Positions 5,641-12,159 are shown, counted from the stretch's first letter. The stretch: DNA of 14,132 nucleotides from Lactobacillus sp. PV012 (GCF_014522325.1 NZ_CP041984.1:1-14132), one strand, 5' to 3'. Numbers and translations: made by a program. Notes: generated by a model from the sequence alone, not told the origin.

Positions 5641-6495
5641 ATGACCAAAGATTATGACAGAGTTGAACAAAATGTAGCTTTAAGCATAAATAAATTAAAA
5701 GGTTCCTCTCTTCCCAACAATTTACCTCAATGGTTAGTAAACCTTGGAGTTAGACCTGGTGCCATAATTTTAAAGGCAGAGGATATTGGGGCTTCAAGTC
5801 CCGACAATAAAACAGACATACTTGTTACTTTGAAAAACTCAGAACCATTAAAAATATCTGTAAAAAAACCTAATGCAGATTACTATGGTAATTGGTATGG
5901 TCACATTAAGATGGTCAATGTTTTTGGAAAACAAATTTTTGATAAGCTAACAGTAGCCATAACCCAATGGGCAAACAATATAAAAGATGACCCAACATGG
6001 GACAAAAAGCCTTTTGTTGGTGTAAGTGTTAATTTTGGTAAAAGATCTGGAAAAACTAAATTAGGTTTTAATGAAGTTTTTAGCAATGAAGATATTCTTA
6101 CAATTGCTAAAGGTAAAGGAAATGGTACTAATACAGCTAACACATTACTTATTACTGACCATGGTGCAATTGATAGTGCTGATGAATTAATATCTTCCTT
6201 AGAAGAGCTAACGGTTAAAAATATTTTAAATGAAATTGGAGAATTTGATATTGCTGTTAGACCTATTAATCCCATGACAGAAGGAAGTAACAGAGGGAAG
6301 AATATTTATACTCGCTTTGTTCCTTACAAGAAGCTTGATGTCCCAACAACTATTACAACCATGTCAGAACTTACAAAATTAGGTACATATAAAACTGTTT
6401 CTCCTGTGCTAAGCCGACCTATGCTAACTCATAATTTTGTTCTTGATGATTTAGAAAAGAACTATAACATTATAATTCCACGTAAATCAAAATAA
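5641..6495 (+). CDS. Type II restriction endonuclease (PD-(D/E)XK type)
   Basis: This 284-aa product is read from ATG 5641, with AAAGGAG (5628-5634) 6 bases upstream inside the controller gene's end. An open frame extends upstream to 5581 but only overlaps the controller. I do not recognise the specific family. The identity rests mainly on position between a controller and a C5 methyltransferase. Residues 59-76 (TDIL, then KISVKK) fit a PD-(D/E)XK core, with Asp59, Ser73 in place of the usual acid, and Lys75; some type II enzymes show this replacement. A basic stretch GKRSGKTK follows. The target sequence cannot be told from the protein, but must match that of the adjacent methyltransferase. 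No frameshift is seen, so the gene looks intact. Confidence 0.75.
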   Translation: MTKDYDRVEQNVALSINKLKGSSLPNNLPQWLVNLGVRPGAIILKAEDIGASSPDNKTDILVTLKNSEPLKISVKKPNADYYGNWYGHIKMVNVFGKQIFDKLTVAITQWANNIKDDPTWDKKPFVGVSVNFGKRSGKTKLGFNEVFSNEDILTIAKGKGNGTNTANTLLITDHGAIDSADELISSLEELTVKNILNEIGEFDIAVRPINPMTEGSNRGKNIYTRFVPYKKLDVPTTITTMSELTKLGTYKTVSPVLSRPMLTHNFVLDDLEKNYNIIIPRKSK

Positions 6496-6516
6496 GAATA
6501 GTCTAGACAAATTATT

Positions 6517-6631
6517 AAAATAAAAAAGTTGATAATCTTGGTTTTATAAACTGAAGTACCTCACAATTGTTAGACATATGTCTAACAATTGTGAGGTACT
6601 TCAGACTTTGATACATCAACTTTTTTATTTT
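6517..6631. terminator. Bidirectional terminator with a 54-bp perfect palindrome
   Basis: The outer stem of 17 bp (6517-6533 with 6615-6631; core AAAAAAGTTGAT/ATCAACTTTTTT) encloses a perfect 54-bp palindrome at 6551-6604, centred on CATATG at 6575-6580. Unpaired flanks of 17 bases (left) and 10 bases (right) separate them. T tracts on both strands fit termination of the convergent endonuclease and methyltransferase genes; it reaches into the methyltransferase stop codon. Confidence 0.8.
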
Positions 6632-7854
6632 TATTCAGTCATTTCTGGGTGATCTACAAAGAATTTAGCAATTGGATACATAACTTTTCTAGATAATTCT
6701 ACAGGAACTGCATTACCTATTTGTTTATACTTTTTATCTAAATATCCATTTTTACTTTTAGCCGTTTCTCCACCAGTAAATTTGAACCAATCTGGAAATG
6801 TTTGTATTCTAGATATTTCTTTAACACTTAATCTTCTATTTTTATCTCCCTGAAATTTCCATTTATCTTTACCAACCTTAATCATTGGTTCTCCACCAGG
6901 CCATAACGGAGCCTGACGACCTGAAGCTTGAATAGTAAATGACTGTTCATTCCATTTTTTCTTTCTATTACGTGACATATACATTGAAGAAAAGCTTCCT
7001 TCAAATACATCATCTGGATTTTCCGGTAAATCCCCAATAGCATCTTTTAAAGTTACATATGGGTTGGTCAACAAATTATCACCATTAGTTGGTTCTGGTA
7101 GTTTATATTCCCAATCGTATTTTTCTTTAACCTTCTTTATGTTTGTACCTATCAAAATTACCCTTTCACGTAATTGTGGTACACCATAATCTCTTGAATT
7201 AACTAAGAATGCTTTAACTTCATATCCAGCAGATGAAAAATCTTCTAGTAACTGTTTAAACACTTCACCTTTAGCCAAAGTTAGTAGCCCTTTAACATTT
7301 TCACCTACAAAGAATGCTGGTTGCGTTTCTAACAACGCTCTAATGTAATGTACATACAAAAAATTGCGAGGGTCATCTATTAATCTGGGTCCTGCTGCAG
7401 AAAATCCTGGACAAGGGAATCCTCCTGCCATAATTTGACATTCAGGAAAATGTGCAATTTTTCTAATATCTTTGTCATTTTTCACTACATCATCTGAAAA
7501 CATTTCGGCATATGTTTCATTAGCCTCTTTAAAATTATCATTTGAATAAGATATATGAAAAATACTCTTTGTGCGATTTTCAAAATATAAATTTTTTGAT
7601 TTTAAGATATTATTCGTATATTCTTTTCCTTCAGTTGCATCTAATCCTGCTAATTCTAACCCTAAATCTAATCCGCCAGCACCTGAAAATAAACTAACCA
7701 TATTAGCTTTATTTTTTTTGTTCACTACTTTATTTAATAAGTCATCCTTTTCCTCATCGAATATTTTGTTTTGTTCTTCCTTAATTTTAGTTAAAAGTAC
7801 TCTTTTTACCTCGTTTTTTGACAATTTTGAAGCAGATACAAATTTTTTACGCAT
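6631..7854 (-). CDS. DNA (cytosine-5) methyltransferase of the type II R-M system
   Basis: This 407-aa protein starts at ATG 7854 with TGGAGGT 6 bases upstream. All main C5-methyltransferase motifs are present: I VSLFSGAGGLDLG (53-65), IV GGFPCPGFS (144-152) with catalytic Cys148, VI GENVKG (184-189), VIII QLRERVILIG (227-236), IX RRLSVKEISRIQTFPDWF (340-357) and X KQIGNAVPVELS (377-388). Target recognition should lie at about 240-338, which includes SFTIQASGRQAPLWPGG. There is a charged N-terminal extension of 50 residues and an insertion after motif I (about 75-105), both longer than in small Dcm-like enzymes. It protects DNA by methylating cytosine at the site cut by the convergent endonuclease. 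The specificity is not readable by eye. No promoter was convincing upstream. Confidence 0.93.
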   Translation of the reverse strand: MRKKFVSASKLSKNEVKRVLLTKIKEEQNKIFDEEKDDLLNKVVNKKNKANMVSLFSGAGGLDLGLELAGLDATEGKEYTNNILKSKNLYFENRTKSIFHISYSNDNFKEANETYAEMFSDDVVKNDKDIRKIAHFPECQIMAGGFPCPGFSAAGPRLIDDPRNFLYVHYIRALLETQPAFFVGENVKGLLTLAKGEVFKQLLEDFSSAGYEVKAFLVNSRDYGVPQLRERVILIGTNIKKVKEKYDWEYKLPEPTNGDNLLTNPYVTLKDAIGDLPENPDDVFEGSFSSMYMSRNRKKKWNEQSFTIQASGRQAPLWPGGEPMIKVGKDKWKFQGDKNRRLSVKEISRIQTFPDWFKFTGGETAKSKNGYLDKKYKQIGNAVPVELSRKVMYPIAKFFVDHPEMTE

Positions 7855-7939
7855 ACTATGACCTCCATTTGATTACTTACAAATAATAACCTAAATAGAA
7901 ATAAAAGGCCAGTTTTTATTTAATTTACTTTAAAGTTCC

Positions 7940-7968
7940 TTGTGCCTTTATGGTATTATATTTATATA
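7940..7968 (+). promoter_or_regulatory. Probable repA promoter
   Basis: TTGTGC (7940-7945) and TATATA (7963-7968) are spaced by 17 bases. Transcription from about 7975 gives a leader near 180 bases that includes the whole antisense target. A TATAAT at 8094-8099 is an alternative -10, but it lacks a good -35 and would skip the target. Confidence 0.6.
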
Positions 7969-7971
7969 AAC

Positions 7972-8032
7972 AAAAAAAGCTCGTATCAGATTGGAACCCT
8001 GGAAACGAACTTTGATGTGTTTTTCTATGTCT
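7972..8032 (-). ncRNA. Counter-transcribed RNA controlling repA (copy-number antisense RNA)
   Basis: The minus strand has a promoter (8066-8039) that would start a transcript near 8032. That transcript ends in a stem AGTTCGT (8011-8005) / ACGAGCT (7984-7978) followed by TTTTTTT (7978-7972), giving an RNA of roughly 60 bases. It is fully complementary to the start of the repA leader. The leader-side loop contains TTGG, a YUNR-type turn typical of antisense targets. RepA_N plasmids such as pSK41 use an antisense RNA in this position. It is predicted from sequence only. Confidence 0.7.
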
Positions 8033-8038
8033 AAAAGT

Positions 8039-8066
8039 ATTATACCAAAATACTACCAATTTTCAA
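8039..8066 (-). promoter_or_regulatory. Promoter of the antisense RNA
   Basis: On the minus strand TTGAAA (8066-8061) and a perfect TATAAT (8044-8039) are spaced by 16 bases. It is stronger by eye than the opposing repA promoter, as expected for a copy-control RNA. Confidence 0.75.
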
Positions 8067-8121
8067 CATACTTAATCTCTACTTTGGTAGAATTATAATA
8101 TTATTTAGTCTAGAATTTTAA

Positions 8122-8151
8122 ACCTTCAGAGTTCGTAAGAGCACTGGAGGT
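8122..8151 (+). promoter_or_regulatory. repA leader hairpin that hides the ribosome binding site
   Basis: ACCTTCAG (8122-8129) pairs with CTGGAGGT (8144-8151), which contains the repA ribosome site GGAGG, leaving a 14-base loop. CAGAGTTCGT (8127-8136), partly in that loop, is complementary to ACGAACTTTG (8005-8014) far upstream in the leader, inside the antisense target. Long-range pairing would open the hairpin; antisense binding would prevent it. Confidence 0.6.
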
Positions 8152-8158
8152 ATTTTTT

Positions 8159-9214
8159 ATGTCTGACAAAAACAAAAGATACAGTGCGACGCAAATAAAT
8201 GCGGAACTGTTTTGGAAATTTCCCAAATTTTTATTAGAAAATCAGAAGTATGAGAATCTATCTAATGACGCTCGCGTAGCTTATATGCTCATCAAAGATA
8301 GATATAGATACTCGCTCTCAAATCAATGGATAGACGCTAAAGGAGACGTGTACGTGATATTTACCATTGAACAACTAAGAGAGCTTCTTCATGTTGGAAA
8401 AAATAAGGCAATTTCCATCAAAAAAGATTTAATTAATCTTGATTTATTAGAAATTGAAAAACAAGGTTTTGATCCAAAGTCACAAAAAAATTTACCTGAT
8501 AAATTTTATCTTTTACAGCCAGAATACGTTGCCGAGGATTTAATTTCACAAACTTCACAAGCGCAAAGCCTTGATATAAGCGGAGGTTTAAAAATCAAAC
8601 CTCGGTCAAAAAATAAAGAAATCCCGTCAAATCAAGAAAGTAGTGATTGTGAAAATTGCAACAATCAAGCATCAACCTTAGAGCCAAACGGAGGTTTAAA
8701 AACTAAACCATATAAAGATAAGAATAATTCAGATACTATAAAAGATACTATGAAAGATACTCAAACTTGGGATTTTTCATCACAAAAATATCCCAAAGAA
8801 TTGGTTAGAAAACAAAACGAAGATTTATTAAATCATTTAGATGAATTCTTGAATACAAATTCTTCAATGCCTATGTTCTTAAATAAAGAATCTTTAGACC
8901 TAATTAAGATGTGGTTCAGAACACCTCAAGAAGTATCTGAATGCATTAGCACCATTTTAAATGCTGCTAATGATAGTAGAGAGGAAGCTATAGAACAATT
9001 AGGAACTCATAAACTAAACTTTGAAGATTACGATGATGAGTTAAAAGAAAAAACCACTAATGCTCTTAGAAGATATTTCAATAAAATGCGAACAACGAAA
9101 AAAGGTGAAATTAAAAATCCCAAGAATTATTTATACATTTCAATGAAGAACTTGTTTGGTTACTGGCAAAATGAAATACTTATCAATAGAAAAGATGATA
9201 ACAAAAATAGTTAA
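8159..9214 (+). CDS. repA: RepA_N-family theta replication initiator
   Basis: This 351-aa protein starts at ATG 8159 with GGAGG (8146-8150) 8 bases upstream. Residues 1 to about 130 form the conserved RepA_N domain: YSATQINAELFWKFPKFLL, LSNDARVAYMLIKDRY, VYVIFTIEQLRELLHVG with the second winged-helix NKAISIKKDLINLDLLEI. A variable, polar middle (about 135-215) is encoded by DNA rich in repeats. A less conserved C-terminal domain (about 215-345) is probably host-specific, as in this family. RepA binds iterons in the middle of its own gene and starts theta replication, typical of medium to large low-copy plasmids of Gram-positive bacteria. Expression is likely limited by the antisense RNA and leader hairpin upstream. 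The stop overlaps palindromes that precede the next gene, so an operon is likely. Confidence 0.92.
   Translation: MSDKNKRYSATQINAELFWKFPKFLLENQKYENLSNDARVAYMLIKDRYRYSLSNQWIDAKGDVYVIFTIEQLRELLHVGKNKAISIKKDLINLDLLEIEKQGFDPKSQKNLPDKFYLLQPEYVAEDLISQTSQAQSLDISGGLKIKPRSKNKEIPSNQESSDCENCNNQASTLEPNGGLKTKPYKDKNNSDTIKDTMKDTQTWDFSSQKYPKELVRKQNEDLLNHLDEFLNTNSSMPMFLNKESLDLIKMWFRTPQEVSECISTILNAANDSREEAIEQLGTHKLNFEDYDDELKEKTTNALRRYFNKMRTTKKGEIKNPKNYLYISMKNLFGYWQNEILINRKDDNKNS
8581..8766 (+). other. Candidate replication origin: iterons inside repA
   Basis: Two near-identical 21-base repeats start CGGAGGTTTAAAAA and end AAACC at 8581-8601 and 8689-8709, 108 bases apart. The first is also a dyad (GAGGTTT/AAACCTC, 8583-8603). 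Three tandem 12-base repeats of AGATACTATAAA type follow at 8731-8742, 8743-8754 and 8755-8766. RepA_N replicons are known to carry their origin in this central part of rep. Confidence 0.6.
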
Positions 9215-9230
9215 CGTTAATTAACGTTAA
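9211..9230 (+). promoter_or_regulatory. Tandem TTAACGTTAA palindromes (putative operator/centromere)
   Basis: Two adjoining copies of the palindrome TTAACGTTAA (9211-9220, 9221-9230) overlap the repA stop and abut the next gene's ribosome site. More copies or variants lie inside that gene. The HTH protein encoded there is the obvious candidate to bind them. The role is inferred. Confidence 0.55.
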
Positions 9231-9243
9231 AAAGGTGTTAATT

Positions 9244-9801
9244 ATGGAAAATAAAATATTATCAAAGTCTAAAATAGCTGAAAAACTAGGCACTAATGCC
9301 ATGAGGGTCTCTCGCTTTATTGATCGCAAAAAAATCACACCTGTTAAAAAATCAGGTAAAAGAGAGCTCTATAACTTAACAGATTTTAACGCGTTAAAAT
9401 CTGAATTGAGTAATCCAAAATCCCAATCTGAGGCTCAAAATCATGGTTTTAGTAAAGATGATTATATTTTAACGTTAAAAAAACAGTTAGAAGCTCAGAA
9501 ACAGCAATACGAGCAAGTGGTGGCTTCTAAGGATGAAACTATAGCTTCTTTAAAGGAAACGATTAAGACATCTGATAAGGCTTACGAAGATATGAAGGAA
9601 CAGCTTGCTGTTAAAGATGGACAGATAGCTTCTTTAACTAAATTAACTACTAATGCACAGACGCTAAACCTGTTGGACAAGCCTAAACAGGATAAGGAAG
9701 AAACTAACAGTGAATCTAACGTTAAAAGTGAACGTGAAGACGTCGTTAAAGAAGAATATGAACATAAAGGATGGTTCAAGAGACATTTTAGAAAAAAATA
9801 A
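9244..9801 (+). CDS. HTH/coiled-coil plasmid segregation-type protein (pSK1 Par-like)
   Basis: This 185-aa protein is read from ATG 9244 with AAAGG at 9231-9235; a GTG at 9235 lies on the ribosome site. Residues 1-55 form a DNA-binding helix-turn-helix: LSKSKIAEKLGTNAMRVSRF, then a basic wing (KKITPVKKSGKRELYNL). Residues about 75-135 are a coiled coil (LKKQLEAQKQQYEQVVASKD and following heptads). The tail is acidic, ending in the basic WFKRHFRKK. N-terminal HTH plus central coiled coil is the plan of the single-gene partition protein Par of pSK1 and of DUF536 proteins beside rep genes in lactic acid bacterial plasmids. TTAACGTTAA-type palindromes lie before and inside the gene. Stable inheritance or repA regulation is the likely role; there is no ParA ATPase. 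Confidence 0.7.
   Translation: MENKILSKSKIAEKLGTNAMRVSRFIDRKKITPVKKSGKRELYNLTDFNALKSELSNPKSQSEAQNHGFSKDDYILTLKKQLEAQKQQYEQVVASKDETIASLKETIKTSDKAYEDMKEQLAVKDGQIASLTKLTTNAQTLNLLDKPKQDKEETNSESNVKSEREDVVKEEYEHKGWFKRHFRKK
9381..9402. repeat. 22-bp perfect palindrome inside the HTH gene
   Basis: AGATTTTAACG followed by its exact reverse complement lies at 9381-9402. The core TTTTAACGCGTTAAAA is the TTTTAACGTTAAAA motif with an extra CG at the centre, so it may be a variant binding site. Confidence 0.6.
9467..9480. repeat. Palindrome TTTTAACGTTAAAA inside the HTH gene
   Basis: A perfect 14-bp palindrome with the same TAACGTTA core as the pair at 9211-9230. Another TAACGTTA occurs at 9717-9724 in the same gene. 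The clustering suggests a multi-site binding region. Confidence 0.6.
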
Positions 9802-9818
9802 ATTACCGAGGATAGAAT

Positions 9819-11015
9819 ATGAAAAATATTGAAAAGGTATTAACCAAACCAGAAGACGAATACCATGACTTTAAACAGCAGTGGTACTCTTCGAATGATA
9901 AAAGTGAATTTATAAAAGATATTTTTAGTTTTGTAAATACTGTACATCATGAAGATTGCTACTTAATAATTGGCGTTGATGATGACAGAAATATAGTAGG
10001 AGTTGAAGATGATGAAAATCGTCTTAATACTCAAAAAATTACGGATTATCTTCATCAATTACCTATTGCTAACTCTCAGGTACCTAAAGTAGTTGTTGAG
10101 ACTTTAACCATTGAAAATCATGAAATAGATATTATTGTAATCAAAGATACATCAGATGTTCCTGTTTACCTCACTGAGGATAAACACCCAAAGGGATCAA
10201 GAAGACCAATTCACGCTGGACAAATTTTTGTACGAGAAAATGATACTAATACTCCTATTAATAAATCAGCTAGTGACTATCAGGTAGAACGACTATGGAA
10301 GAAACGGTTTGGGTTAGAACTACCAATTAAAGAAAAGTATAGAGTTAAATTAAAAGATATAGGTAATTGGGAATATTTTGGAGGTGATGAACCAAGATTG
10401 CTGTATACGATAGATCCAGATTATTGTATCTATATTAAAGATGAAGAAATAGCTAGGGACCAAGTTCAATCTTATAGTTTGGGGCAAAGTAGTTCAAAGG
10501 TGCATTGGAGTAAAATATTATTACAATATAAAAACAACACTATATTTGACTCATTAGGTGTTTATATGGATAAGTTCAGATTTTTTACTGTAGTACCAAT
10601 TTTAGGAGTTGTGCCGCCAAATGAAAGGGAAGTACTAACTTTTCAATATTTTATAAGAGAATCTTATGAGTATTTACTTGAACAATTATTTATTTCTAAA
10701 AAACATTATGAACTTTCCCCGGATTACTTTGAAAAAGAAAAACTCTTTCAAAGAGTAGTTATTTTCGATAATCAGGCCCAAAAGAATAAGGTACTAGAAG
10801 AATTATCTAGGAAAAAAGATAGTATTAAAGAGAAATGTATTCCCACTAAAGAAGAATTAAACCAATGCAATTCATTAATAAACTTTGATTTTGGTACCAA
10901 TGCTTACGAAGCCCAAGAAGAATACATTTATAGGTTATGCAAAGAAGCAAAAGTAAGTGAATTTATTAATGAATATTTAAAGGAAAATAAGCTAGGGTCT
11001 ATTTCTAATAAATAA
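9819..11015 (+). CDS. AlbA_2 (Schlafen AAA_4-type) domain protein
   Basis: This 398-aa protein starts at ATG 9819, with GAGGA (9808-9812) 6 bases upstream and 17 bases after the HTH gene, so it is probably the last gene of the repA operon. Residues about 10-150 match the AlbA_2 domain: EDEYHDFKQQWY, FIKDIFSFVNTVHHEDCYLI, IGVDDDRNIVGVEDDENRL, ITDYLHQLP, and GQIFVRENDTNTPINK. AlbA_2 domains occur in Schlafen-like proteins and in bacterial regulators and defence proteins; the core is a putative nucleotide- or nucleic-acid-binding fold. The C-terminal 250 residues (aromatic and charged, with a Lys/Glu-rich helical end) I do not recognise. Defence or plasmid maintenance are both possible. A terminator follows. 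Confidence 0.7.
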   Translation: MKNIEKVLTKPEDEYHDFKQQWYSSNDKSEFIKDIFSFVNTVHHEDCYLIIGVDDDRNIVGVEDDENRLNTQKITDYLHQLPIANSQVPKVVVETLTIENHEIDIIVIKDTSDVPVYLTEDKHPKGSRRPIHAGQIFVRENDTNTPINKSASDYQVERLWKKRFGLELPIKEKYRVKLKDIGNWEYFGGDEPRLLYTIDPDYCIYIKDEEIARDQVQSYSLGQSSSKVHWSKILLQYKNNTIFDSLGVYMDKFRFFTVVPILGVVPPNEREVLTFQYFIRESYEYLLEQLFISKKHYELSPDYFEKEKLFQRVVIFDNQAQKNKVLEELSRKKDSIKEKCIPTKEELNQCNSLINFDFGTNAYEAQEEYIYRLCKEAKVSEFINEYLKENKLGSISNK

Positions 11016-11039
11016 CCCCTAAAGAATATTGATAAATCA

Positions 11040-11101
11040 AGACTCTTATTTTATGATTAATAAATAAGGGTCTATTTTTATGTTTTAAGCATAAATAGAC
11101 C
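11040..11101 (+). terminator. Terminator with an overlapping alternative hairpin
   Basis: AGACTCTTATTT (11040-11051) pairs with AAATAAGGGTCT (11062-11073; one G-T pair), followed by ATTTTTA, and should end the repA operon. GGTCTATTTTTATG (11069-11082) can instead pair with CATAAATAGACC (11090-11101) with a 2-base bulge. The two stems share 11069-11073 and cannot coexist, so this may be a switch or part of a recombination site for the recombinase just downstream. Confidence 0.65.
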
Positions 11102-11127
11102 TAACCCATAAGATAGGATTAATTAAA

Positions 11128-11715
11128 ATGAAACAGCTAGTACTACCGATTAAAGATAAAAATATTCTTCATCAGGTCCAAGATACTTTACTGAATAATT
11201 TCAAAGTTGGAAGGCGAAACTATACTATCTTTCAAGTAGGTAAAGCCACCCTACTTCGAGTTAGTGATGTATTGGCTCTTAGACGTTCCCAAATTTTTGA
11301 AGAGGATGGAACTATTAAAAGAAATGCATATATTGTCGATAAGAAGACTAGGAAAGCCAATACTCTTTACTTAAGACCTGTAGAGGAAGACTTAAAGAAG
11401 TATCTAGATTGGCTACAAAAAGAAAATATAGATTCGGAGTGGCTTTTTCCCTCAATTAGACACCCTGATAGGCATATTACTGAAAAGCAGTACTATAAAG
11501 TTATGGCCAAAGTCGGAGACCTTTTAAGTATTCCCTATCTTGGAACTCATACCATGCGCAAAACAGGAGCTTATATGGTATATGAACAAAGTCACTATAA
11601 TATTGGACTTGTGATGAGTCTTTTAAATCATTCAAGTGAAGAAATGACTTTGAAGTACTTGGGTTTAGATCAAGTAAGTAAAGAAAAGATTCTGGATACT
11701 ATCAATTTTGAATAA
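11128..11715 (+). CDS. Minimal tyrosine recombinase (catalytic domain only)
   Basis: This 195-aa protein starts at ATG 11128 with AGGAT about 8 bases upstream. It is a lone phage-integrase catalytic domain: Arg44 in LLRVSDVLALR, Lys73 or Lys76 in DKKTRKANTLYL, HTMRK (His141, Arg144), LLNHSS (His168) and TLKYLG (Tyr177). All catalytic residues are in order, so it looks active. The N-terminal SAM-like DNA-binding domain of XerC/D-size enzymes (about 300 aa) is absent; short forms of this length are common on lactobacillar plasmids. The likely role is resolution of plasmid multimers or inversion at a nearby site. The repeats at 10993-11101 are candidate targets. The gene sits between two terminators or leaders and is probably transcribed alone. 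Confidence 0.85.
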   Translation: MKQLVLPIKDKNILHQVQDTLLNNFKVGRRNYTIFQVGKATLLRVSDVLALRRSQIFEEDGTIKRNAYIVDKKTRKANTLYLRPVEEDLKKYLDWLQKENIDSEWLFPSIRHPDRHITEKQYYKVMAKVGDLLSIPYLGTHTMRKTGAYMVYEQSHYNIGLVMSLLNHSSEEMTLKYLGLDQVSKEKILDTINFE

Positions 11716-11755
11716 ATAACAAAATTACATAAAACAAATATATTTAATTATAATA

Positions 11756-11784
11756 TTGTTATTTTAGTTGATATTAGATATAAT
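11756..11784 (+). promoter_or_regulatory. Strong promoter of the DUF1659-DUF2922 operon
   Basis: TTGTTA (11756-11761) and a perfect TATAAT (11779-11784) are spaced by exactly 17 bases. Transcription from about 11791 gives a structured leader of roughly 150 bases before the DUF1659 gene. Confidence 0.75.
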
Positions 11785-11829
11785 TAATTTACATCAAGAA
11801 AGAACACTTTTATACATTTGAAATGAATT

Positions 11830-11910
11830 AAGCAATGATGACATCACGATGAAGAGACCAATGCGGTGAGAAAGTATCATTGCTTTTTTTGTGCAATTTT
11901 ACTTTCTCAC
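11830..11910 (+). promoter_or_regulatory. Pseudoknot-capable leader with attenuator-like stem
   Basis: Stem 1 is AAGCAATGAT (11830-11839) / ATCATTGCTT (11876-11885), followed by a T tract (11884-11890), so it looks like a terminator. Stem 2 is GTGAGAAAGT (11866-11875) / ACTTTCTCAC (11901-11910). Both are perfect 10-bp stems. They interleave, with stem 2's left arm touching stem 1's right arm, which is the plan of an H-type pseudoknot. It lies 30 bases before the DUF1659 start codon. I do not recognise it as a known riboswitch. Confidence 0.65.
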
Positions 11911-11940
11911 AAATTTAAAATTATTGAGGAGGAAAATTTA

Positions 11941-12159
11941 ATGAAGTTGGAAACTGTATTTGGATCAAGAAAATTAGGTGTCAAGTATGTAAAAGAGGGG
12001 GCTACCAAGGAAACTAGCGTTTCATTATCTAACTTGGCAAAAGAAGCCACTAATGACCAAGTGATGCAAGTAGTTAAAGCTTTAGACAAGTTAATTAACG
12101 GTGAAATTACTGCTGTTAACATGACTGAAGTAACTAATGGTAGCTTTTTAGAAGACTAA
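11941..12159 (+). CDS. DUF1659-family small protein
   Basis: This 72-aa protein is read from ATG 11941 with a strong GAGGAGG (11926-11932); an open frame upstream to 11866 runs through the leader and is not coding. The sequence (KLGVKYVKEGATKETSVSLSNLAKEATNDQ, VVKALDKLINGEITAVNMTE) fits DUF1659, a Firmicutes family of about 70 residues of unknown function. It is usually followed by a DUF2922 gene, as here. It has no signal peptide or membrane segment. Very strong ribosome sites and promoter suggest high expression. Confidence 0.75.
   Translation: MKLETVFGSRKLGVKYVKEGATKETSVSLSNLAKEATNDQVMQVVKALDKLINGEITAVNMTEVTNGSFLED

Noticed and set aside
5901..6275. Minus-strand open frame of 124 codons in the endonuclease gene
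   Set aside because: The plus-strand gene has the ribosome site, operon context and sensible composition; the reverse frame has none.
5641..7854. Toxin-antitoxin system instead of restriction-modification
   Set aside because: The XRE protein alone would allow it, but the C-box and the complete C5 methyltransferase fit restriction-modification much better.
7571..7861. Plus-strand open frame opposite the methyltransferase start
   Set aside because: It overlaps the conserved motif I region of the methyltransferase and lacks a start signal.
8094..8099. TATAAT as the main repA promoter
   Set aside because: No -35 lies at a proper distance, and a transcript from here would lack the antisense target; the promoter at 7940-7968 fits better.
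9582..9779. Minus-strand Ser/Leu-rich open frame
   Set aside because: It is the shadow of the coiled-coil region of the HTH gene.
11866..11940. N-terminal extension of the DUF1659 gene through the leader
   Set aside because: The extension runs through the terminator-like stem and T tract; the strong GAGGAGG site selects ATG 11941.
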